From: Planctomycetota bacterium
Lineage (GTDB): Bacteria > Planctomycetota > Planctomycetia > Pirellulales > PALSA-1355
Direction of reading: 5' to 3'
DNA: 58,552 nucleotides
Assembly: GCA_003389325.1 (NCBI GenBank)
Contig: QQVE01000033.1
Location: 1-58,552, forward strand
Shown here: positions 1-6,953 of the stretch, one piece after another
Numbering within the stretch: the first letter of the stretch is position 1
How the letters are laid out: every line of letters starts with the position of its first letter
Translations under genes and position numbers: made by a program
Notes under the pieces: generated by a model
What the model saw: only the letters and a program-made list of their open reading frames with translations
The model's database searches: none
What the model was told of the DNA's origin: nothing

Positions 1-835
1 CTCGCGGTGTGCGAGCCGTCGCTGGCCGTCAGCCGCAGCACATACGTGCCGGCCGTGTCAAACGTCACGTTCGTGGTCGTCGCGTAGGGATTGTCGAACG
101 CAGCCACGCCGGGACCGCTGGGTCGCCGCCAACGCGTGGTCAGGTCGCCCGACGGCAGGCCGTCGTCGCTCACCACGCCGCTGATCACGATCGATGCGCC
201 GACGGTGGTCGCCTGGTCGGCGCCCGCGTTCACGCTGATCGTCTGGTCCTCGGGCGAGGGGGCGGTCACCGTGACAACAATCTCGTCGCTGGTCGACAGC
301 AGGCCATCGCTGGCCGTCAGCCGCAGCACGTAGGTGCCCGCCGTGTCGAACGTGACCATGGTCGTCGTTGCGTAGGGATCATTAAAGGCGGCGATGCCCG
401 GTCCGCTGGGCCGCGTCCAGCGGGTACCCAATTTGCCTGATGGCAAGCCGTCGTCACCCACCACGCCGCTAATCTCGATCGCCACGCCCACGGTGGTCGA
501 CTGGTCCGCACCGGCGTTCACGCTCGGTGCCTGATTCTCTTGCGGAGGAGCGCTGACGGTGACGACGATCTCGTCGCTCACCGAGTACGAGCCGTCCGAG
601 GCGGTCAGCCGCAGCACGTAGGTGCCGGCCGTGTCGAAGGTGACCGTCGTCGTGGTCGCGTTCGGGTTGCCGAACGAGGCCAACCCCGGACCGCTGGGCC
701 GCGTCCACTGCGTCGTCAATTCGCCCGTGGGCAGGCCGTCGTCGCTCACCGCCCCACTGATCACGATTGACGTGCCCAGCGTGGTCGAGACGTCGGCACC
801 CGCGCTGACGCTCGGCGCCTGGTTCCCCGGTTCCG
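1..835 (-). repeat. Tandem 288-bp repeats encoding 96-residue Ig-like modules
   Basis: Three copies lie head to tail inside the giant surface protein. The marker CCGTGTC falls at 53, 341 and 629, a spacing of exactly 288 bp (96 codons), so the frame is kept. Each copy encodes a VSDDGLPxG..W.RPSGPG core and ends in AGTYVLRLTASDG. A more divergent fourth copy lies upstream in the gene at about 1490-1745, separated by the LamG domain. More copies may lie beyond the window edge. Confidence 0.85.
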
Positions 836-3059
836 GCGTGGGCGTCGGGGCAAAGGTGCCCTCGTACACCTGGCGGATCTCGTCGGCGCTCAACGCCCGG
901 TCGGTGACCAGCACCTCGTCGAGCTGACCGTTCATCGAACGGTAGCCGCCTTCGCCCGAGCCGATCGTCAGCGGCAGATCGTTCGTGCCGATCTGGAAGT
1001 TCGCCGACAGGCTGGCTTCTTCCTCGCCGTTGATGTACAGCCGGATCGTTGAGCCGTCGTACGTGGCCGCCACGTGCATCCAAGTGTTGCCGCCGGTCGG
1101 ATAGTCCGTATCGGAGTTGAGCCGATACGCGTTACCCGAGCTGTCTTCGTTGAACCACACGAAGATGATGCCCCGGTTGCTCAGCGACAGCTCGAAGCCG
1201 TCGATGGCGTTGCTTTCGGCCTTTTTGATGATGTACTGCGTGCCACGCTCGTTGGGCTTGATCCAGGCCGAGATCGTGATGGCGTCGGCGAACTGCAGTG
1301 CGTCGGCGCTAGCCACTTCGTAGCGCTGGCCCGAGCCGTTCAGTTGCAGCGTGCCGTCGGCGTTGATCGTGGCGCCGCCTTGCAGGCTGCCCTGGTCGCC
1401 CAGCAGGCTGGGATAGTCCGTGCCGCCGCCGAAGTTCCAGAAGCCCACCAGGGCCGGAGTACCGCCATCGGGAGTGGGAGCCGGCGAGGTGATCGTCACG
1501 GTCACGTCATCGCTGCTGCTGGCCGCGCCGTCCGAGGCGGTCAGCCGCAGCACGTACGTGCCGGCGGCACTGAACGTGGCCGTAGTCTGCGGACTGGTCG
1601 CGTCGCCAAACGATACGTCGCCCGGGCCGCTCAGCACTGTCCACTGCGACAACAACACCCCCGAGGGCTGACCGTCGTCGCTGACCCAGCCGCTCAGCGT
1701 CACCGAGCTGGCCGTCTGGCCCGACCTGTCGGCGCCGGCATTGACGACGGGCGCCGCATTCGGTGCCGGCGGAGGTGTCGAGCCGCCGTCGGGGGCCACC
1801 AGCAGCGTGCCGCGGGCATTCGATCCGGTCGCGGCCAGGAACAACACTTCGTTGGTGAACTGCTGCTTCGTGGTGGTGACGTTGTTCAGACTGCCGCCGC
1901 TGATGAGGACTTCCGCCGCGCCAAACGAAATCGAATCGGTCGACGTCTCGCGATAGAGAATGTCGCCCCCGCCATCGCGTTCGGTGTAAGCGACCAGCAC
2001 GCGGCCCAGGGCCTCGTTCAACACGACGACGGGCCGGGTGCCGCGAGTCGATACGGCGTGCAAGGGATCCCAACTGCCATTAGGGCGACGCACCAACAGC
2101 GCGATCTCCGGAGTACCGGAGCTGTCGTAGCCCGTCTTCACCGCGGCGTAGATCGTGCCATCCGAAGCCGACGTCACGTTCACGTGGTCGTCGGCCATGC
2201 CGTTGCCGCTGTTGATGGCTGACTGGGCGGCAGGCACTTCGAAGGCGTTCCACTGGTTCGGATCGGCTCCATCATCGTGCGTGCGGAACCCAAAACGGTC
2301 GGAGCTTTGGTCCGACCAGAACACGCCAATCTGGCCGTTGCCCATGGCGACCACGGTCGAGATGTCGTCGTTGGAGATTCCCTCGGCGACGGTGATGGCG
2401 CCGCTCCAACTGCTGTAGTCACCGTCGCTGTATCGTACTTCGACGGCGTTGTCTGACTTGTTCTCGTAGGCGACCCACATGCGGCCCGTGGAGTCGATAT
2501 CGATCGTGGCCGTCTCGGTCGATCCCGGCAGCGGGAGGTTCACGTTCCCGGGTCGGACCGACCAGAAGTCATACGAGCGAGTCGCGGCGTTGTACTCGAC
2601 GCTGGCCAACTGCGTATCGCCGCCGTCGAACAGCAGCACGTGCGCCAGGTTGCCGATGGCCTTCACGTCGGCGTGCACCGCGTCCGACTCCGAAAGCCTC
2701 AGCAACTGAGTCCATGCCCCGTCGTCCAGCCGCCAGATAAAGGTGCCATCGGAGTTCGGCATCACGGCGAACCAATCGCCGCCCTGCGTCCAGACTTTCG
2801 ACTGAGGCTTTTCGCCGGTGTGCTCTGACACCGAAAGATCACCCGTCGACTGGGCCGACCAGTCCTCTTGAATGTTCTGATCGAGGGCCGCCAGCGGAAT
2901 CAGCTCGACGCCGGGATCTTCCGGAGCCTCGTAGCCCGCGGGATCCACCGCCAGCATGCGCCGCGATTCCAGCGGCTCGACTTGAGGTAGCACGCGCAGC
3001 GCCCGCGGCTTGCAGGTCTTACGACGGGATCGGGATCGCAACCATTTGGTCCAGTGCAT
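1..3059 (-). CDS. Giant secreted surface protein, N-terminal part (LExRxxLA motif, propeller, Ig-like and LamG modules); cut by window edge
   Basis: The frame is open from an ATG at 3059 to the window edge, about 1019 codons, so the C-terminus is missing. A basic N-terminus is followed at residues 29-38 by PLESRRMLAV, which matches the planctomycete LEPR-XLL type N-terminal motif of large exported proteins. Residues about 80-430 look like a BNR/sialidase-type beta-propeller (repeated S-D-x-G and W-rich blades). Next come an Ig/PKD-like module ending in GTYVLRLTASDG (nt about 1745-1490), a LamG/concanavalin A-like domain (nt about 1480-850, with YINGEE and a GQLDEV..RALS tail), and at least three more near-identical Ig-like modules. 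It is probably a cell-surface adhesin or carbohydrate-binding protein. The domain reading is by eye; the exact role is unknown. Confidence 0.85.
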   Translation of the reverse strand, partial: MHWTKWLRSRSRRKTCKPRALRVLPQVEPLESRRMLAVDPAGYEAPEDPGVELIPLAALDQNIQEDWSAQSTGDLSVSEHTGEKPQSKVWTQGGDWFAVMPNSDGTFIWRLDDGAWTQLLRLSESDAVHADVKAIGNLAHVLLFDGGDTQLASVEYNAATRSYDFWSVRPGNVNLPLPGSTETATIDIDSTGRMWVAYENKSDNAVEVRYSDGDYSSWSGAITVAEGISNDDISTVVAMGNGQIGVFWSDQSSDRFGFRTHDDGADPNQWNAFEVPAAQSAINSGNGMADDHVNVTSASDGTIYAAVKTGYDSSGTPEIALLVRRPNGSWDPLHAVSTRGTRPVVVLNEALGRVLVAYTERDGGGDILYRETSTDSISFGAAEVLISGGSLNNVTTTKQQFTNEVLFLAATGSNARGTLLVAPDGGSTPPPAPNAAPVVNAGADRSGQTASSVTLSGWVSDDGQPSGVLLSQWTVLSGPGDVSFGDATSPQTTATFSAAGTYVLRLTASDGAASSSDDVTVTITSPAPTPDGGTPALVGFWNFGGGTDYPSLLGDQGSLQGGATINADGTLQLNGSGQRYEVASADALQFADAITISAWIKPNERGTQYIIKKAESNAIDGFELSLSNRGIIFVWFNEDSSGNAYRLNSDTDYPTGGNTWMHVAATYDGSTIRLYINGEEEASLSANFQIGTNDLPLTIGSGEGGYRSMNGQLDEVLVTDRALSADEIRQVYEGTFAPTPTPEPGNQAPSVSAGADVSTTLGTSIVISGAVSDDGLPTGELTTQWTRPSGPGLASFGNPNATTTTVTFDTAGTYVLRLTASDGSYSVSDEIVVTVSAPPQENQAPSVNAGADQSTTVGVAIEISGVVGDDGLPSGKLGTRWTRPSGPGIAAFNDPYATTTMVTFDTAGTYVLRLTASDGLLSTSDEIVVTVTAPSPEDQTISVNAGADQATTVGASIVISGVVSDDGLPSGDLTTRWRRPSGPGVAAFDNPYATTTNVTFDTAGTYVLRLTASDGSHTA

Positions 3060-3610
3060 GAGCAGCCCTTCGAGGTGGTCACAGGAGGAGTGCGTCGAGG
3101 CGGGATGCGTGCGGGCAGACGAGCGTCGCCGCAGGCAGGGCCGAGAGGCTTCAGTAGTCACCTAAACAGCCCAACTTATTCAGATTGCCCATAGCGCTCA
3201 TGCTAATTGCGGTTGGGCAAGCGCCTAGAGACCGCCGGGGCCGGAAAGTTGGCATTTCGCCCACGCGGGACGGCACGGACAGCGGTTCCGCTACGACCCG
3301 ATGACGGGCCGCCGGAAGAGGGGCCAAACCCGGGCAAGAGGCCCCTCCCCCGTGCGGGGTTCAGGGCCGGTTATGCCGGCTACTCCAGCGTCGGACACGG
3401 CCCGATGGGGTGAGAAATCGCGGATCTGCCAGCGTGGCGGCGTAGCACGATGGCCGCATCACGCCGATAGGGGTTGCTCGCGCATGCGCGATCCACTCCA
3501 CTTGCCTGCGATCGCAGCCGGCGAAGAATCTCGCCATCGCGACAGGTCCCATCGCTTGTCGCTGCGTTCTCCACAGCAAGCGATTCCGATTTCACGCAGG
3601 AGCCAAAACC
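3060..3610. other. Intergenic region between divergent genes, no gene seen
   Basis: These 551 bases separate the start of the giant surface protein (minus) from the CDF transporter (plus) and must hold both promoters. I find no convincing coding frame: the short frames here lack family resemblance and a ribosome site. A 7-bp inverted pair GCCCAAC/GTTGGGC lies at about 3170 and 3212. The only clear signal is the AGGAG at 3598-3602 ahead of the transporter start. Confidence 0.5.
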
Positions 3611-4558
3611 GTGGCCTCAGGGTCGAAAAAGGCAATCTACGCCGCCTTGGTCGGCAACGCGCTGATCGCCGTCACGAAGTTCATCGCCGCGACGATCACC
3701 CGAAGCTCGGCCATGTTTTCCGAGGGCATCCACTCGGTTGTCGATACGGGCAACCAGGTGCTGCTGCTGTTCGGCATGCGCCGCGCCGAGCAGCCGCCCG
3801 ACGAGCGATTTCCGTTCGGCCACGGTAAGGAGGTGTACTTCTGGAGCTTCGTGGTTGCGATCTTGATTTTCGCCGTCGGAGCCGGCATCTCGCTCTACGA
3901 GGGAATCAAGCACCTCGTGCACCCTGGGCCGATCGAGAATCCGACGATCAACTACATCGTGCTGGCCTTCGCGATTGTCTTCGAAAGCGGCGCGTGGTAC
4001 TTCGCCTGGCGCGAGTTCAACAAGGTGCGAGGCGACCAAGGCTACTTCGAAGCGGTACGGCGGGGCAAAGATCCGTCGATGTTCGTCGTGCTTTTCGAAG
4101 ATACCGCGGCCCTGGCCGGGCTGTTCGTGGCGCTGGTGGGTGTGTTTCTGGGCCAGGTGACGGGCATCCTCTACTTCGACGGCGCGGCGTCGGTGGTCAT
4201 CGGGCTGATCCTGGCCGGCACCGCCATCTGGCTGGCATACGAGACCCATGGGTTGCTCATCGGCGAGGGAGCGAGCGCCCAGGACGTCGCGGCGATTCGC
4301 GAGATCATCTCCCGTCACCGTTCGATCAAGCACGTCAACGAAGTGGCCACGATGCACGTGGGGCCGGAATACATCCTGGTAAACCTGAGCGTGGACTTTG
4401 CCAGCGATGCGTGCAGCGACGACGTGGAAGCCACCGTCGGGAGAATCGACCGCGAGATCAAAGAGGCGATTCCACGCGTCAAGCGGGTGTTCGTCGAAGC
4501 CGAGTCCCGCGGCGCACGCTCGAGCCCGCCGGCGGGTCGCCAGGCTGTCGATGAATAG
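3611..4558 (+). CDS. Cation diffusion facilitator (CDF) family transporter
   Basis: This 315-residue inner-membrane protein should export a divalent metal (Zn, Fe, Mn or Co) in exchange for protons. The N-terminal half has the CDF signature in the form SEGIHSVVDTGNQ (residues about 37-49), as in the SLC30A9-like branch, and about six hydrophobic helices. The usual HxxxD of helix V appears as ED (LFEDTAALAG, about residue 162), also typical of that branch. A cytoplasmic ferredoxin-like C-terminal domain follows (HVNEVATMHVGPEYILVNLSV). The start is GTG with AGGAG 8 bases upstream. Its stop is only 11 bp from the convergent gene behind it. Metal specificity cannot be read from the sequence. Confidence 0.9.
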   Translation: MASGSKKAIYAALVGNALIAVTKFIAATITRSSAMFSEGIHSVVDTGNQVLLLFGMRRAEQPPDERFPFGHGKEVYFWSFVVAILIFAVGAGISLYEGIKHLVHPGPIENPTINYIVLAFAIVFESGAWYFAWREFNKVRGDQGYFEAVRRGKDPSMFVVLFEDTAALAGLFVALVGVFLGQVTGILYFDGAASVVIGLILAGTAIWLAYETHGLLIGEGASAQDVAAIREIISRHRSIKHVNEVATMHVGPEYILVNLSVDFASDACSDDVEATVGRIDREIKEAIPRVKRVFVEAESRGARSSPPAGRQAVDE

Positions 4559-4569
4559 CCTTTCCCGCG

Positions 4570-6819
4570 CTACTCTTCCAACCACACCGGCTGCGTGAAA
4601 GCGCCGTTGGTAGCCACGTCCCACACTGCGAGCCGCACCCAGCGCTGGCCCGTCAGATTGACGTGCCAGGTGAATGTCTCGCTGCCGAACGCTGGGGTGT
4701 GCCCAAGATCGATGCGCGTGCGGCGGACGTCCCGCCCATCCCCGGAGACGATCTCCGCGAACGCCAACGGAAAGGTCCACGACAGGTCCACGTTGATCGC
4801 CAACGTATCGCTGACAATGAAGACCCGCTCGCCGGAGCGCCGGCCGTCGACCGTGAAGTCGGGGATGAGCACCTCGCCGGTGGTCACAAAAAACGCCCCG
4901 GACTGCAACGCGTCGAGTACACTCTGCCAGCCGCCCTCGAAGCGCGGCAACGCGTCGAGCCGCAGATAGTTGACATTCATGTGGCCGTATAGTTCGTGAT
5001 CGGGCTCGATCTGAAACACGTCGACCTCGCCCGGCACGTACTTGGCCGCGCCCCAGTTGGACATGTCGTCGAGCAGATCGAGCACGCGCTCTCCCAATCG
5101 GGGACGCGACAGATCGGCGGGCATGGCCTTCCAGGCCCCGCCGAGGAAGCGGTCGGATTCGAAAAACGGCCGCCGACGGTAACCATCGGGAAAGCCGGTC
5201 GAGCCTTTGATCCGCGGGTGAGCCGTCCAGGCCAGGCCGCCTTGGGCTTGCAGCAGGCGCAAGACGTCGGCTTCGCTACCCACGTGAAACACGGGGCCGA
5301 GCGCTGGATGTTTCGTGACCCAGGGAGTACCCTCGGGACGATTGAGCACCCAGTACACCGGGTGCGGAAACAGACTGATCCAATGGCCGCCCAAGTGGAC
5401 GTTCGGCTCCTCGCCCGGCACCAACAGGAACCGCTCGTCGCTCAATCGCTGGCACTCGGCATGCAGCAGTTCGAGGCGCGCGAGACGGTCCACGGTTTTC
5501 ATCTTCGGAGTATGGCCGAAGTGAAACTCGGCCAGGTGCGCAATATCGATTCCCATGTCGCGCATCACGCGCACAAACCCGGGATTCTCCAGCCGCTCGG
5601 GAATGCGGTACTCGCCCCCGGAAGGGAGACGACCGGTGGAGTCGCCGGCCGAGCCGCCGCGCTGCTGCGCCCTACGCATCTCTTCGGTATGCTCGACGTG
5701 GTAGTGGCTGGTAAACACCGCGTGTTCAGGCAAGCGTGCGAATCGGTCGTCGCGCGTGAGCTGCGCTGCGGCCGCCAGCGCCTGCTCGGGACTGCCGGGA
5801 GACAGCAGCAGAAACATCCCCATTTCCTGCGCGGTTCCCGGAGGCGCATTGAACCACGGCACAAAGCGGTCGTCGCCGGCAGGATCGTGCCGAATTCCAA
5901 AGCCTAAGTTCGGCTCTTGCTCCGTCCGGCCGGCCCAGACATTCTTCAAGTTCGTGGAAAAATCGAGCGGATAGAAATAGCGATGCGGCGGTGGAAACAA
6001 GGCCAACGACCCGCCGTCGAGTTTTGCCGAGACCGCACGTCCGCGCACGGCCAAGTGCCGCACCGATTCGAAGGCACCGACCGGCTCTACATGCAAGGAC
6101 CCCGCGGTATCGTTCCAGGCGATCTGCTCCGGAGGCTCGTCACGGTACACGAGCCCCGCATCGTAGAGATAAGCAACGGGGTCTCGATGAGTTGTGAGCA
6201 CGGCCTCTTGCAAGACAAAAGCGTGGTCGGCGAAGAACGTCCACCGCCACAGTCCGCGAAATGGGCCGGCAGTGACTTCGCCCAGAGTCAGTGTCGCCCG
6301 ACGATGGCGACTGACCGCGCTGGCCTCGGTAATTTGCCACTCGGCTTCGAACGTTTCGTGCGGTTTTCGCTGCATGCGATCGAAGAAGATCGTCCAGCCA
6401 TCGCGGCGTGCCAGATCGCGATTCCCGACGCGCAGGCGGATGACCGGATCCAGTCCCGTGGCCATCGCCGCCGGCTCGCCGTCCGCATCGGGGGTGACGG
6501 CAATCTCGTGAATCAACGGCCGACCCATCGCGAGGTCGAAAATCATCCGCCCCCCGCCGCCGTCACCCAGCGGCCACGAGACGTGAACGCAATCATCGCG
6601 CTGTTCGATGCTCACTCCGCACGCCGGATCGTAGCCGATGACGTCGAGCCCAACGTCTGCCGCGCGACAAATGCCGCCCAGCACGCACACCACGGCCACC
6701 CCGATCACCCCGCCCCTTCGCCGAAGCCGCGACCCCTCGCCGTTTAGCCCGAAGCCATCGGCGACGGCGCTCCGCCTATGCTCCGCCCGCCCAGTCCCAA
6801 TTTCTTCGCGATTTCCCAT
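4570..6819 (-). CDS. Secreted PHP-domain-like (CehA/McbA-type) putative metal-dependent hydrolase
   Basis: A 749-residue protein with a hydrophobic, signal-like stretch at residues 38-55 after RLRRR. The second half has a PHP-like pattern: HYHVEHT (about residue 365), GIDIAHLAEFHFGH, a glutamate-rich VPGEEPN segment and AWTAHPRIKG, which could supply the His/Glu/Asp ligands of a metallo-hydrolase. The first half is beta-rich and reads like planctomycete secreted proteins of unknown role. The C-terminus looks like a beta-sandwich ending in WVRLAVWDV. No substrate is evident. Start choice is uncertain: the first 35 residues overlap a palindromic repeat (6737-6764), and GTG at 6708 is an alternative that would leave a weak signal peptide. 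Confidence 0.65.
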   Translation of the reverse strand: MGNREEIGTGRAEHRRSAVADGFGLNGEGSRLRRRGGVIGVAVVCVLGGICRAADVGLDVIGYDPACGVSIEQRDDCVHVSWPLGDGGGGRMIFDLAMGRPLIHEIAVTPDADGEPAAMATGLDPVIRLRVGNRDLARRDGWTIFFDRMQRKPHETFEAEWQITEASAVSRHRRATLTLGEVTAGPFRGLWRWTFFADHAFVLQEAVLTTHRDPVAYLYDAGLVYRDEPPEQIAWNDTAGSLHVEPVGAFESVRHLAVRGRAVSAKLDGGSLALFPPPHRYFYPLDFSTNLKNVWAGRTEQEPNLGFGIRHDPAGDDRFVPWFNAPPGTAQEMGMFLLLSPGSPEQALAAAAQLTRDDRFARLPEHAVFTSHYHVEHTEEMRRAQQRGGSAGDSTGRLPSGGEYRIPERLENPGFVRVMRDMGIDIAHLAEFHFGHTPKMKTVDRLARLELLHAECQRLSDERFLLVPGEEPNVHLGGHWISLFPHPVYWVLNRPEGTPWVTKHPALGPVFHVGSEADVLRLLQAQGGLAWTAHPRIKGSTGFPDGYRRRPFFESDRFLGGAWKAMPADLSRPRLGERVLDLLDDMSNWGAAKYVPGEVDVFQIEPDHELYGHMNVNYLRLDALPRFEGGWQSVLDALQSGAFFVTTGEVLIPDFTVDGRRSGERVFIVSDTLAINVDLSWTFPLAFAEIVSGDGRDVRRTRIDLGHTPAFGSETFTWHVNLTGQRWVRLAVWDVATNGAFTQPVWLEE
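6737..6764. repeat. Short REP-like hairpin with TAGCCCGAAGC core
   Basis: TCGCCG (6737-6742) and CGGCGA (6759-6764) form a 6-bp inverted repeat around TAGCCCGAAGC (6745-6755). The same 11-base core opens the arms of the larger palindrome at 39843-39919. It lies in the annotated 5' end of the PHP-like gene, which raises doubt about that start. Confidence 0.5.
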
Positions 6820-6953
6820 GTCATGCAGTGTAGTTCAACCGGCCCACCGATTGAACGCACTGGCGTGCTCACCCATTTGACGCCCCTGCCCCCGCCACGC
6901 AAGATACAGGTGCTCTCGAACTTCCCGCCTCAACATCACCGACGAGCACCCCC

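Noticed and set aside
1074..2222. Plus-strand frame of about 380 codons inside the giant surface protein
   Set aside because: The minus strand encodes recognisable propeller, Ig-like and LamG modules here; the plus frame does not.
3617..4780. Minus-strand frame over the CDF transporter
   Set aside because: The plus-strand frame has a clear CDF signature and ribosome site; the minus frame has neither and runs into the PHP-like gene.
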